In this document: positions 8,539 through 17,402 of the stretch, one piece after another
How the letters are laid out: each line of letters begins with the position of its first letter
Numbering within the stretch: position 1 is the stretch's first letter
Assembly (NCBI GenBank): GCA_001917135.1
Contig: MNTT01000013.1
Span: 1-64,000 of the forward strand
From: Acetobacter sp. 46_36
Lineage (GTDB): Bacteria; Pseudomonadota; Alphaproteobacteria; RF32; CAG-239
Direction: 5' to 3'
DNA: 64,000 nucleotides
Made by a program: the position numbers and the translations under genes
The notes under the pieces: model-generated
Seen by the model: only the letters and a program-made list of their open reading frames with translations
What the model was told of the DNA's origin: nothing
The model's database searches: none

Positions 8539-9282
8539 ATGCAGTTTATTGATACGCATATCCATTTGCAAGATTTTAAGGCGGATTGTGCACCGCGGGT
8601 TTGGCATAATCCGGAGGCAAAAGGGCTGGTGCTGGTGTCGGCGGGCCGCGAAGATTTTGCCAAAATCGCGGCACTGCTGCGGCAGTATCCCGGCAAGGCG
8701 TCCGGCGCGTTCGGCATCCATCCGTGGCATTATCGGGAAAAGGCGCCGCTGGACGAACTCGAAACCTGTTTGCGGGAATTTCCGCAGGCGCTTGTCGGAG
8801 AAATCGGCGTGGACGAGCTGAAAGAGCCGGTCAGCCCCGGACAGCACGATTTGTTCGCAGCACAGCTTGAGATTGCAACAGCATACCGGCGACCGGTCAT
8901 CGTGCATGCGGCGAAGGCTTTTGCGGCGCTGACGGAACATGAAACGGCGCTGAAAAAAGTAAAGTTTTCGCACCATGGCTTTGTCAAAAACCGCGAATTG
9001 CTGAAGTTCATCAATAAATGCGGCGGCTATATCGGTTTGGGCGCGCTGTTTCTCAAACAGGAAAAAGCGGCGGAGATGTGGGCGATGATGCCGCAAGACC
9101 GGATATTGTTTGAGACCGACGCTCCGTACCGGGTTGATGAAACAAAGTATAACGAGGCAGTGCAGGAAAATCTGCGGCGTCTGGCGGAAATCGCCGGAGA
9201 AGAGCCGGAAGCACTGGCGGAACGGCTTATTAAAAACGCTGAGGGTTTTTTGCGGACAGATAATTTGCGGACAGATAAATAG
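8539..9282 (+). CDS. TatD-family metal-dependent hydrolase
   Basis: A 247-residue TIM-barrel hydrolase of the TatD DNase/amidohydrolase family. Metal-binding motifs occur in order: IDTHIHL at the N-terminus, FGIHPWH, VGEIGVDE, VIVHAAK, KFSHHGF and LFETDAPYR near the end. The ATG at 8539 is chosen because the protein then starts directly before the HxH motif; an upstream ATG at 8512 is also in frame. The last ten codons are two copies of a 15-bp unit that continues beyond the stop, so the C-terminal sequence LRTDNLRTDK was created by duplication. The substrate is not predictable. Confidence 0.88.
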   Translation: MQFIDTHIHLQDFKADCAPRVWHNPEAKGLVLVSAGREDFAKIAALLRQYPGKASGAFGIHPWHYREKAPLDELETCLREFPQALVGEIGVDELKEPVSPGQHDLFAAQLEIATAYRRPVIVHAAKAFAALTEHETALKKVKFSHHGFVKNRELLKFINKCGGYIGLGALFLKQEKAAEMWAMMPQDRILFETDAPYRVDETKYNEAVQENLRRLAEIAGEEPEALAERLIKNAEGFLRTDNLRTDK

Positions 9283-9326
9283 CAGACAGGTAAATAGCAG
9301 ACAGGTAAATAGCAGACAGGTAAATA
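9252..9326 (+). repeat. 15 bp tandem array, five copies, across the tatD-like stop codon
   Basis: Exact 15-bp periodicity with units at 9252, 9267, 9282, 9297 and 9312 (GCGGACAGATAATTT drifting to GCAGACAGGTAAATA). The first two units are coding; the stop codon TAG recurs in each later copy. Confidence 0.95.
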
Positions 9327-9403
9327 GCGTAACGGTTCGGCAATGCAACGATACAGGTGCGGACGCGGGAATCGGGTGAGGAAAAGAAGAGGAAGGGCAG
9401 ACG

Positions 9404-10114
9404 ATGAAAACACAATTGGAAGAACGGTTGCAGCGGACGATTGCGCTGCTGGGAAAAGAAAAAGCAGAGCGCGTTTTCGGCGCATCGGTTATGGTCATCG
9501 GCTGCGGAGCGGTCGGCGGTTATGCGCTGGAGATGGTGGCTCGGCTCGGGTTCGGGAAAATCAGGGCGGTCGATTTTGACCGGTTTGAGGCAAGTAATAT
9601 CAACCGGCAGATTCTGGCGACGATTTCTACTATCGGGTGCAAAAAGTGCGAAGCGGCGTGCGAGCGGGTACGGGAGATTAATCCCGATGCGGAGGTTCGG
9701 GGGCTGGATATACGGATTACGGCAGACAATCTCGATTTTATCCGGAATGAAAATCCGGACGTTGTGATTGATGCGATTGACGATGTGCAGGCGAAATGCT
9801 CCCTGGCAGCTTTTTTGGCGCGAAACGGCATCTGCTTTGTGTCGGCAATGGGAGCTGCGCTTAAGACAAAGCCTGAGATGCTGCGGGCAGCGACGCTTGA
9901 CAAGACGGAAGGCTGCGCGCTGGCAAAGAAAATGCGCGATAACCTGCGGCGGGAAGGCGTTGATTTGAGAAAGGTGCGCTGCGTTTATTCGCCCGAGGCG
10001 GTCAAAATCTGCAAAGATGCGGCGGGGAACAACGTGCTCGGTTCGCTGCCAATGGTTCCGGCGGCGATGGGGGCGATGCTGGCGGCGGAAGCGCTGGCAT
10101 TGGTAACGGAATAG
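9404..10114 (+). CDS. tcdA: tRNA threonylcarbamoyladenosine dehydratase-like E1 enzyme
   Basis: A 236-residue ThiF/MoeB-type enzyme. It has the nucleotide-binding GCGAVGGYALEMVARLG, the ADP-binding DFDRFEASNINRQ, TIGCKKCEAACERV, VVIDAIDDVQAKCSL and SAMGAA segments that mark the TcdA (CsdL/YgdL) branch, which cyclises t6A37 in tRNAs to ct6A in an ATP-dependent step. The family is usually about 250-270 residues; the C-terminal part is slightly short. GAGGAAGG precedes the start. MoeB or ThiF function is less likely because no partner genes are nearby. Confidence 0.85.
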   Translation: MKTQLEERLQRTIALLGKEKAERVFGASVMVIGCGAVGGYALEMVARLGFGKIRAVDFDRFEASNINRQILATISTIGCKKCEAACERVREINPDAEVRGLDIRITADNLDFIRNENPDVVIDAIDDVQAKCSLAAFLARNGICFVSAMGAALKTKPEMLRAATLDKTEGCALAKKMRDNLRREGVDLRKVRCVYSPEAVKICKDAAGNNVLGSLPMVPAAMGAMLAAEALALVTE

Positions 10115-10200
10115 TGCCGGCGGTAGCGGCAGTAATGCAGCAGCGGCGAAAACGCTGATGTTGACAATGGAGTAATGCCGGCGGTAGTGGAAATAATGCC
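10105..10200 (+). repeat. 60 bp degenerate tandem repeat at the end of the tcdA-like gene
   Basis: The stop-codon region GAATAGTGCCGGCGGTAG (from 10108) recurs 60 bp downstream as GAGTAATGCCGGCGGTAG, again including the end of the coding sequence. Confidence 0.75.
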
Positions 10201-10278
10201 GGTGGCGATGTGGCGATACCGGCGGCGGAAACGGAAAGTTTGGTATCTCACTCAACGGGGCAGAAAAGGGACGGCCGC

Positions 10279-12312
10279 TTATTCCCATCCGTTCAGGACG
10301 CGTTCGCGTGTGCGCTTTTGCACGGCAGCGTCAAAGTACTGGTTGTTGCGCAGAATGTCATAGGCGTTGTTGCCGTCGCTGTCGCGAATCTGCGGGTCGG
10401 CGCCGCGACTCAGCAGCAGTTTGACAAATTTGGACGGATAGTTGTTTTTTAAAGCGAACAGCAGCGGCGTGTCGCCGTGTTCGTTTTTGATGTTCAGGTT
10501 GTTCTGCGCCATAATAATGTTTTCAATCACCATATCCGAACCGCCTTTGTTTAGGACATACCACAGCGGGATGTCGCCGGCGGCGTTGGTTATTTCGGTG
10601 TCGGCGCCGCCGCGCAGCAATGTGCGAATCAGCACTTCGTCGCCGTCGGTACGGAGCAGATACCATAGCGGGGTTTCGCCGCGGCGGTCCTTATGGTTGA
10701 CATCGGCGCCGTATTCTATCAGCAATTTAACCGTTTCCGACGGGAGGTTTTGGCGTACGGCCGTCCACAGCGGCGTTTCACCGAGGTTACTGGCTGCATT
10801 GACGTCGGCGCCGGAAGCAAGAAGCATACGGACATAGTTTATGTCGGCGCGGTTGGCCAAGGCGTACATCAGCGCGGTGTTGCCGGCGTCATCGGTGCGG
10901 TTGATATCTGTTCCGCTTGCCAGCAGGAGCTTTGCCTTTTCGATTTGCAGAGCAGGCGTGTCGGTTTCGCCGGCCTGGGAAGAAATAAACATAAGGGCAT
11001 TTTTGCCGTCCATACAGGAGGCGTTGACGTCGGCTTTGCCGTTAATCAGTTTTTCGAGAACACTGCGGGATTTATTGTACAGGGCGGCATTGAGGAATGT
11101 CGTGCAGCCGTTTTCATCCAATACGTCGATGTCGGCAAGGTTGGCAATGGCATCGGCGACGGCTGCATCGGGATTGTCTTCAAACAGGCTTTCTCTCAGC
11201 GCGATGTTGAAACGGTGGTGGTTTTCGGCGATGAATTTGAATTCGGCGGACAGGCGTTCGGACGGGGTGGCGAAACGGTTGATTTCAAAACCGAGGGTTT
11301 CGAGATATTTGCGCTTGTTGTAGTAGTCGAGGACGCTTAAACCGTTTTTGTCTTTGGCTTTAAAGTCGGCGCCGCGTTTTATAAGGTACTGCATAACGTC
11401 ATCCCGCCCGCGAACGGCAGCAGCCATCAGGGCGGTGTGCCCTTCAGAATCGGCGGCGTTGACATCTGCCTCGTTGTCGAGCAGCGACTGCAAAACCATA
11501 ATGCTTCCGTTTTCGTAAGAGGCAAGCGTCAGGGCATCAAACCCGAAATTGTTTTTAACATTGACCTTGAGGCCGTATTCAAGCAGCGTGTCGATAACGC
11601 GGGAGCTTTTGTTGAATGTTGCCGCAAGCATCAGCGCCGTGTTGCCTTCATGATCTTTTTCGACAAGATTGGCACCGTTATTGATGAGCATTTCGATAAT
11701 TTCGGCGGACGGGTTGTTGATGGCGGCGATAAACAGCGCCTCATAACGCGGGGTGCAGTGCGTCTGCACGTCGGCACCGTATTCCATCAGCAGGCGCAGG
11801 GCATCGAGGTTGGACGAGTTGGCAACGACATACAAAAGCATGGTTTTGCCGTTGTCCAGGCACATATTGAGGTCGGCGGTCTGCGCTATCCAGGCTTCCA
11901 TTTCTTCCGTCGTAAAGTCCATGCCTTTACGAACTTTCGTCAAAAGGTCAGCTCCGGAAACGGGTGCGGCGGGACTTGAGGTGTCTGGCGCCGAGCCTGG
12001 CTTGGGCTTGGGGGTGGAAGAGCTTTTAGCGGCAGAATCCGTGCTTGGTTTTGGGGTGGAAGAGGAAGAACTTTTCGAGACGGGCGCTGTGTCGGGTTTG
12101 GAGTTGGCAGAGGCAGCGTTTTGGGAGGCAGGTGCCGGGGAGGCGGAGCCGTTTATATCAGTCGAGGGGGCTGAATATTCTTCGAAATCCAAGCCCATGT
12201 CCAATGCCAAATCGTCATCCATGGCGAGGGCGGGTGCCGCTCCGGCGGCGAAACCGGCAAGCATACCCAGCACGAGGCAGGAACAGGGCAATAAACGGTA
12301 ATTGTGCGACAT
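10279..12312 (-). CDS. Exported ankyrin-repeat protein
   Basis: A 677-residue protein. The ATG at 12312 is chosen because TTTGGAGG lies at the right distance. It begins with a Sec signal peptide (LLPCSCLVLGMLAGFAAGAAPALA), followed by an acidic stretch and a Ser/Pro/Lys-rich linker of about 80 residues, then about fourteen ankyrin repeats of 33 residues from about residue 140 to the end (for example GNTALMYALANR, GETPLWTAVRQN, GADVNAASNLG). The domain order suggests a periplasmic or surface-located binding protein. Ankyrin proteins are common in host-associated alphaproteobacteria, but most known effectors lack a Sec signal, so the location here is inferred only from the leader. The linker is of low complexity. 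Confidence 0.9.
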   Translation of the reverse strand: MSHNYRLLPCSCLVLGMLAGFAAGAAPALAMDDDLALDMGLDFEEYSAPSTDINGSASPAPASQNAASANSKPDTAPVSKSSSSSTPKPSTDSAAKSSSTPKPKPGSAPDTSSPAAPVSGADLLTKVRKGMDFTTEEMEAWIAQTADLNMCLDNGKTMLLYVVANSSNLDALRLLMEYGADVQTHCTPRYEALFIAAINNPSAEIIEMLINNGANLVEKDHEGNTALMLAATFNKSSRVIDTLLEYGLKVNVKNNFGFDALTLASYENGSIMVLQSLLDNEADVNAADSEGHTALMAAAVRGRDDVMQYLIKRGADFKAKDKNGLSVLDYYNKRKYLETLGFEINRFATPSERLSAEFKFIAENHHRFNIALRESLFEDNPDAAVADAIANLADIDVLDENGCTTFLNAALYNKSRSVLEKLINGKADVNASCMDGKNALMFISSQAGETDTPALQIEKAKLLLASGTDINRTDDAGNTALMYALANRADINYVRMLLASGADVNAASNLGETPLWTAVRQNLPSETVKLLIEYGADVNHKDRRGETPLWYLLRTDGDEVLIRTLLRGGADTEITNAAGDIPLWYVLNKGGSDMVIENIIMAQNNLNIKNEHGDTPLLFALKNNYPSKFVKLLLSRGADPQIRDSDGNNAYDILRNNQYFDAAVQKRTRERVLNGWE

Positions 12313-12341
12313 AATAACCTCCAAACCGAAAAATTTAATTT

Positions 12342-12370
12342 ATTATAACCGGTTTTTGCTTCAAGTTCAA
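12342..12370 (-). promoter_or_regulatory. Sigma-70-type promoter of the ankyrin gene
   Basis: On the minus strand TTGAAC, a 17-bp spacer and TATAAT (at 12347-12342) lie 30 bp before the ATG at 12312. A 12-bp AT-rich array lies about 35-80 bp further upstream. Confidence 0.8.
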
Positions 12371-12404
12371 GCGATGCTGCGGCAAAATCCACATTATATT
12401 TGCC

Positions 12405-12452
12405 GAAATATTTACTGAAATATTTACTGAAATATTTACCGAAATATTTATT
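12405..12452. repeat. 12 bp AT-rich tandem array, four exact-period copies
   Basis: Units GAAATATTTACT start at 12405, 12417, 12429 and 12441, with a decayed fifth before them. Each unit has the self-complementary core AAATATTT. The array sits upstream of the ankyrin-gene promoter and could act as an UP-like or protein-binding region; it could also be a slippage product. Confidence 0.9.
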
Positions 12453-12599
12453 GATGTTTGCAGGAAACGGGTTTGCAGCAAAGTATGGACGTGAGAGGGC
12501 GGTGGGCATGGCCGGCGGAGGAGAGAGGGCGTGCGTGATTAACGGATGGGGCAGGCCGGCGGAGGAGGGGGAATTTGGGAGCGGGGCGGCATTGCCGCG

Positions 12600-14390
12600 T
12601 CATATTCTGACCCGGTAGTGGCGGGCGTTGTTCAGGGGCGACGGGATTTCCTCAAGATAGGAAGGGATATTTTCGCGTTTAATCAGCCGGTAGTACAGCT
12701 TGCTCTGGTTAGTGGGCGAGAGGTCGTAATAGCGGTCGTAGCCGTCGAAGAGCAAAATCTGGGCTATCTGGTGTTTCAGGAGCAGGGGAACAATCGTCCG
12801 GTCGTCGGTTCCCTGCAGAAGGTTGTGGGTATCAACCAGTCCGGCGCGGTTGCGGTGGTAGGGCGTACCGACGGTATTGACGCCGCAGAGCCAGACGTAT
12901 CTGGGGCTCAGAAAGTTGTCGGTAACGAGCGTGCCGCCGGCGTTTCTGACGTTTTGGCAGAGGGCGGGCGAAAATACGGGCGCTTTTTTCTTGTTCAGGG
13001 CATTGATGTTAAACGGCAGGAAAACGAATTGCTGAAAAATCAGAATTCCCAGCCCGAGCGCCCAGACAGATGCGGGAAACTCAAGGCTCTGCCGCCGGGC
13101 GTAAGCGCTTTTTTTGTAGGTTAAATCAATCAGGCAGAGCCAGGGCAGAATGTTGTAGAGGCTTTGGTAGTTGGCGAAACGCAGGGCGGCAAGGCTTAAG
13201 GCGAACAGGGGCAGGCCGAGGCAGAGATTCAGCAGCATCATGCGGCGGTAAGATTTGCAGCGCAGCAGCAGAAAGCTCAGGATAAGCGAGGCTGCGCCGA
13301 AAGGATAAACGGCAAGAACCGTGTCCCAATCCTGACGCCAGACGGGGCGCATTTCAGAAATGCGGCTACTCCAGACACGGCTGATTTCACCGTCGAGAGG
13401 AAAACGGCAGATGTCGGCGCCAAAACAGACAAGCAGCAGCAGCGCGGTTCCGAGCGCGGCGCATATCAGGCTCCATATTTTCAGGGGGCGGGTGTGCAGA
13501 CGGCTGCGTTCTATACCGTACAGGGCGACGAACACAAACCAGGAAAACGCCGTGTAGAGTATGGAAATGCGCCCGTTATCGGGATAAAGCCAGCCTTCGT
13601 ACGGCGGATTGAGCAGCCAAAAGCAGGTCAGGGCAACAGCGAAGTATTTGGCGGTTTTGACGGCCGGAACCGGAGAAACGTTTTTGAAAACATACAGCCA
13701 GAGGAAAAACGACAGAAAGAGGAGATAAAGGATGACGCCTTCAATCGCGGCAAATGTTGCCAGTGCCAGAGAGAAACCAAGCAGGCGCAGATAGCGGTTG
13801 TGGCGTTTTTTGAGCCAGCAGAGGTTCAGCGAAACGGCGTATATGCCGAGCAGCGCCATCAGCGCGTGGTGGTCGGGGCGGCCGATGAAAAAGTAATTTT
13901 GCATAACCGGGTCGGAAAGAAAAATAAAACAGCCGAACAGTGTCAGGTAGACATTGAATTGCCGGCGCAGGCCGTATGCCAGGGCTATGGCAGACAGGAC
14001 GCAGAGCCAGGGGGCAAGGAATGCCCCGCCTAGGAAAACGGTGTCGCGCAGGTTGCCGAGATGCAAAAACGGAATGGCATTTACAGCCCAGAGAATGTCC
14101 ATCGGCCGGGTCCAATGCAGAATTTCGCCGAACGGATAGTTGCTTTCGGTGAGCGACTGCTCCCAGAAAGACGGGGCGGCAAGCCAATGCCAGACACGCA
14201 GGGCGCGCATATAGCCGTCCGAATCGTTATAGGTGTAGTTCCAGTACGAAGCGTCGGCGCCGATAAGCGCGGCAACGGCTCCGGCGGCGATTATCAGGTA
14301 CAGCCAGTCTTTGATAAATCGGGTCAGCTTTTTGACGGCGCGCCGGTAGCGCAGGTCGGCGGTTTCGGCTGGGGTGCGGGATAAGGCCAT
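12600..14390 (-). CDS. GT-C fold membrane glycosyltransferase, STT3-like
   Basis: A 596-residue integral membrane protein. The ATG at 14390 is preferred because AGGAG lies nine bases upstream. A first membrane helix (LYLIIAAGAVAALIGA) leads into a periplasmic loop with the acidic motif NDSDGYMRALR, in the position of the DxD-type loop of oligosaccharyltransferases, and TRPMDILWA. A later loop has GRPDHHALM, resembling the DHH segment of STT3/PglB/AglB. About eleven hydrophobic helices follow, then a soluble C-terminal domain of about 120 residues. This fits a lipid-linked sugar transferase of the GT-C superfamily. No WWDYG motif is visible, so oligosaccharide transfer to protein is unproven. 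Confidence 0.75.
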   Translation of the reverse strand: MALSRTPAETADLRYRRAVKKLTRFIKDWLYLIIAAGAVAALIGADASYWNYTYNDSDGYMRALRVWHWLAAPSFWEQSLTESNYPFGEILHWTRPMDILWAVNAIPFLHLGNLRDTVFLGGAFLAPWLCVLSAIALAYGLRRQFNVYLTLFGCFIFLSDPVMQNYFFIGRPDHHALMALLGIYAVSLNLCWLKKRHNRYLRLLGFSLALATFAAIEGVILYLLFLSFFLWLYVFKNVSPVPAVKTAKYFAVALTCFWLLNPPYEGWLYPDNGRISILYTAFSWFVFVALYGIERSRLHTRPLKIWSLICAALGTALLLLVCFGADICRFPLDGEISRVWSSRISEMRPVWRQDWDTVLAVYPFGAASLILSFLLLRCKSYRRMMLLNLCLGLPLFALSLAALRFANYQSLYNILPWLCLIDLTYKKSAYARRQSLEFPASVWALGLGILIFQQFVFLPFNINALNKKKAPVFSPALCQNVRNAGGTLVTDNFLSPRYVWLCGVNTVGTPYHRNRAGLVDTHNLLQGTDDRTIVPLLLKHQIAQILLFDGYDRYYDLSPTNQSKLYYRLIKRENIPSYLEEIPSPLNNARHYRVRI

Positions 14391-14642
14391 GGCAAAGACT
14401 CCTGACAGTTGGCGGCGGCAGCGCGGCAAAGCCTGCTCGCCTTTACGATACGGGGCGGCACAGGGCGTCCGGGTATAAAGAATGCCGCTGTACCGGTATT
14501 ATATGAAGGATTTTAATACGGGAAAAGTAAAAGCGGACTTAAATTTTGGGCGCCGCATATAAATTATGGGGCATTAGCGGGGACTTGTCGGGTGCGGGGC
14601 ATAGCGGGTATAATTCAGGTATGGCGAAGGCATAATTTAGGC
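14391..14642. other. Spacer between divergent genes
   Basis: No gene or strong repeat is seen here. It holds the upstream region of the GT-C gene on one side and leads into the promoter at 14643 on the other. Confidence 0.5.
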
Positions 14643-14671
14643 TTGCACCGGCGTAAAAAATATGGTATAAT
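14643..14671 (+). promoter_or_regulatory. Sigma-70-type promoter
   Basis: TTGCAC (14643-14648), a 17-bp spacer and a perfect TATAAT (14666-14671), about 36 bp before the start of the next gene. Confidence 0.85.
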
Positions 14672-14707
14672 GTATCCTATACCGATAAACGCACGACGGA
14701 GGGAAAC

Positions 14708-15277
14708 ATGGCAACGCTGAGTATCAAAGAAAGCCGCGAATTTGTTATCTTTCAGGCTTTTTCGCAAAATGACAGTTATAATGCGGCGCTGGACGCGTTG
14801 GAAAAATATGACCGGGAAAACCCCGACCGCAGGATTTTTGCGTCGGCGGAAGAGAAAAAAGCCATGCGCGACAGCTACCTGATGTTTAAGGAAGCGGAGC
14901 GGATTATCAGCCGCGGCGGATCGGCTCCCGATTATGACAATCCGCAGATTATGGAGCGTTTGAATACGATTTTGCGCCAGCAGCTGCCGGCAGTTTCGCG
15001 TGAGGTTATGAAAAGCGCAACGGCGAGTACGGCAATCAATAAGGCCAATGTCGGACGGATGATGGCGCTGCACGCGCGCAACGTCAAGGCGTTGGGCAAG
15101 AAGATGCTGCAACAGGGCAAGGAAACGGTGCACGAGCAAGCCCGGGTCGGCAAAAGCGGCATTACCGGACACAGCCCGTACGAAAAGGTTATTTCCACTG
15201 AGTCGACGTATAAGCGCAATGAGGACGTTGTGGTGGAGCGTCTGCTTAAAGAACGGCAGGAAAAGCAGAGAGCTTGA
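14708..15277 (+). CDS. Unknown soluble helical protein
   Basis: A 189-residue protein of no family I recognise. It follows a strong promoter and GGAGGG ribosome site. The sequence is charged and mostly helical, with no signal peptide or membrane segment. Residues 1-60 (SIKESREFVIFQAFS, YNAALDALEKYDRENPDRR) are followed by an Ala-rich helical region and a basic C-terminus rich in Lys/Glu/Arg. Nothing in the neighbourhood points to a function. The stop codon is the first base pairs of a 58-bp tandem array. Confidence 0.75.
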   Translation: MATLSIKESREFVIFQAFSQNDSYNAALDALEKYDRENPDRRIFASAEEKKAMRDSYLMFKEAERIISRGGSAPDYDNPQIMERLNTILRQQLPAVSREVMKSATASTAINKANVGRMMALHARNVKALGKKMLQQGKETVHEQARVGKSGITGHSPYEKVISTESTYKRNEDVVVERLLKERQEKQRA

Positions 15278-15450
15278 GGCTGCGATAGATGAGGTGCGGT
15301 CGGTGTTGTGGCCGGCGGTGCGGATGACGGGCGCAGGCGGCAATAAATGAGGAGTGGTTGCTGTAGTGGCCGGCGGTGCGGATGACGGGCGCAGGCTGCG
15401 ATAGATGAGGATCGGTCGGTGTTGTGGCAGGCGGTGCGGATGACGGGCAT
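15277..15450. repeat. 58 bp tandem array, three copies, starting at the stop codon
   Basis: Copies start at 15277, 15335 and 15393 (AGGCTGCGATAGATGAGG, then a GGCCGGCGGTGCGGATGACG block). The array begins at the last base of the TGA of the upstream gene. Confidence 0.9.
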
Positions 15451-15494
15451 GAAGCGTGGCATATGAAGAGCAGCGTGCAAATGCTTTCCGGCAA

Positions 15495-15525
15495 CAAAAA
15501 AGACCAGATAAAATCCAGTCTTTTC
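15495..15525 (-). terminator. Terminator of tRNA-Leu
   Basis: On the minus strand an AAGAC / GTCTT stem with an AT loop is followed by TTTTTT, starting about five bases after the tRNA 3' end. Confidence 0.7.
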
Positions 15526-15529
15526 AAAG

Positions 15530-15615
15530 TGGTAGGGGTGATGAGACTTGAACTCATACTTCCAGAGGAAACAAGATTTTGAGTCTAGCGCGTCTACCAG
15601 TTCCGCCACACCCCC
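15530..15615 (-). tRNA. tRNA-Leu (anticodon CAA)
   Basis: Read on the minus strand the 86-nt gene has the acceptor GGGGGTG / CACCCCT, a D arm with GGTAGACGC, the anticodon loop CTCAAAA giving CAA, a long class II variable arm, the T arm ATGAG-TTCAAGT-CTCAT and an encoded CCA. The anticodon stem (CTAGA / TCTTG) contains one T-T mismatch at its second pair. It reads UUG codons. Confidence 0.93.
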
Positions 15616-15859
15616 ATATATTGAAACGAAACACCTTTTTTGCTTTGGGAACCGGAGCCAACTGCTCCGTATTTCGTTTGTATGGGGATATTTAATCTAT
15701 ATTTTTTTTACAGTCAATAGTTTTTTTTGCTTTTTTTGGGATAAAAATGCGATAAAAACGTGGAACATTAACTTTTTTGTGCTATAAAAGATAAAATTGG
15801 TTCTTACGGGCGGCGGATTAGAACAACATGAAGCCTGCGACATTGAAGGATGCCGGACA

Positions 15860-17392
15860 GTGGAAGAATTAGAACAGAATGCATTGGATTTTTTGAAAAG
15901 CGGCGAGTTTGAAAAGGCGGCCAAGCTGTATCTGCAGCTTGCGGTGGCGGCGCCGGAGAATGAGAATTACCTGGTGGCGGCGGCAAACTGCTATGACAGT
16001 TTCGGCGACAAGAAAATAGCGCTCAGCCTATATAAAAAGGCGCTGGCCGTCAATCCGCAGTCGCTGACGGCGCTTCTCAACGTTTCAACCCTTTATTACG
16101 AACTGAAAAAATACGACCGGGCGGCGGAGTTTGCGGAAAAGGCACTGGAGGTGAAGGAAGGCAATTTTGCGGCGCTGATGAACCTCGGCAACGTGTGTTA
16201 TGCCAAAGGGGAATACAAGGAAGCGCTCGGGTATTATCAAAAACTGTATGAGCTTAATCCGAATTCGTACAACGCCATAGTCAACATTGCGAATACGAGT
16301 TACAACATGAGCCGGTTTATCCAAGCCATCGAGTTTGCCAACATGGCGATAGAAAAGCGCCCGACCAGCGTCGAACCGTATATTATTGCGGGGAATTCCT
16401 ATATTGAGCTGTTTAAGAACGATGAGGCGACGGGGTTTTTGAAAAAAGCGGCGGAGATTGCGCCTAATTCGGACTGGCTTTGCAATTCGATTGCCAACCT
16501 GTTTCAGAAAATGGGGAACTGGAAACAGTGCCTGCATTATGCGTGGAAGGCTTTTGCCCTGAAAGGGGATAAAATCAGCGCCGACGACCATATCAATTTC
16601 GGCTATCTGCTGTATGAGGCGCATGACGAGAAACAGGACGAACTGGTTGACAAATATCTCTCGCGCTGGGAGGAATGTTTTCCCGAAAATCCGATTGTCC
16701 GGCATATGAGCTGCGCCATCCGCAATATTCAGGAAGTGCCGACGACGGATTTAAGCTATGTCAAGGGGTTGTTTGACGGGTTTGCGCCGTCGTTTGACGA
16801 AATCCTGCACGAGCTTGACTATAAAGTTCCGGCGATGATTGCCGATTTTCTGAAAGATACGCTCAAGACCAAGCTGTTTAAAAAACGCCGCATTCTGGAT
16901 TTGGGGTGCGGGACGGGGCTGTGCGCAGAGGCTTTGAGAGCGTATTTTCCGAACGAGGAGTTTTTCGGTGTGGACGTATCGGAAAAAATGCTCGAATTTG
17001 CAGGCAAAAAAAACGTATATAAGGAACTCTATTTTGATGATATCGAAAGTTTTCTCGAAGATGTTGCCGACCCGTATCACGCTGTTATTGCAGGGGACGT
17101 GCTGACGTATATGGGCGAGCTGAAAACGCTGTTCCGCCTGTTGGTCAAAGCGGTGAAGGCAAACGGGCTGTTTTGTTTTTCGATATCTAAAAACACCTAT
17201 AATCAGAGCGATTATTTCCTGACGCCGTCGGGGAGGTTCGTCCATTCAATCGCTTATGTCCGGCGGCTGTTGAAATATTGCGGGTTTGAAGTTATCCGGC
17301 AGGAGGAGATGACGCTGCGGCGCGAGGGCAATAAAGAAGTTGACGGGTATATTGTTTTAGCAAAAAAGGAAATAGAAGTCGTCTTTGAGTAG
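15860..17392 (+). CDS. TPR-repeat protein fused to a SAM-dependent methyltransferase
   Basis: About 510 residues. I prefer the GTG at 15860, which has GAAGGA nine bases upstream, over a TTG at 15797. Residues 1-270 are tetratricopeptide repeats (for example AAKLYLQLAVAAPENENYLVAAANCYDSFGD, with each repeat about 34 residues, shortened here). The C-terminal 190 residues are a class I methyltransferase: ILDLGCGTGLCAEAL (SAM-binding), FFGVDVSEKML, VIAGDVLTYMGEL and GLFCFSISKN. This arrangement resembles proteins that methylate small molecules or membrane components in alphaproteobacteria, but the substrate cannot be inferred. It is followed by a repeat array and no operon partner. Confidence 0.88.
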   Translation: MEELEQNALDFLKSGEFEKAAKLYLQLAVAAPENENYLVAAANCYDSFGDKKIALSLYKKALAVNPQSLTALLNVSTLYYELKKYDRAAEFAEKALEVKEGNFAALMNLGNVCYAKGEYKEALGYYQKLYELNPNSYNAIVNIANTSYNMSRFIQAIEFANMAIEKRPTSVEPYIIAGNSYIELFKNDEATGFLKKAAEIAPNSDWLCNSIANLFQKMGNWKQCLHYAWKAFALKGDKISADDHINFGYLLYEAHDEKQDELVDKYLSRWEECFPENPIVRHMSCAIRNIQEVPTTDLSYVKGLFDGFAPSFDEILHELDYKVPAMIADFLKDTLKTKLFKKRRILDLGCGTGLCAEALRAYFPNEEFFGVDVSEKMLEFAGKKNVYKELYFDDIESFLEDVADPYHAVIAGDVLTYMGELKTLFRLLVKAVKANGLFCFSISKNTYNQSDYFLTPSGRFVHSIAYVRRLLKYCGFEVIRQEEMTLRREGNKEVDGYIVLAKKEIEVVFE

Positions 17393-17402
17393 TGCGTAGC
17401 GC

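Noticed and set aside
9027..10288. Long minus-strand frames rich in YLSAI-type repeats
   Set aside because: They read the 15-bp array and the antisense of the TatD and TcdA-like genes.
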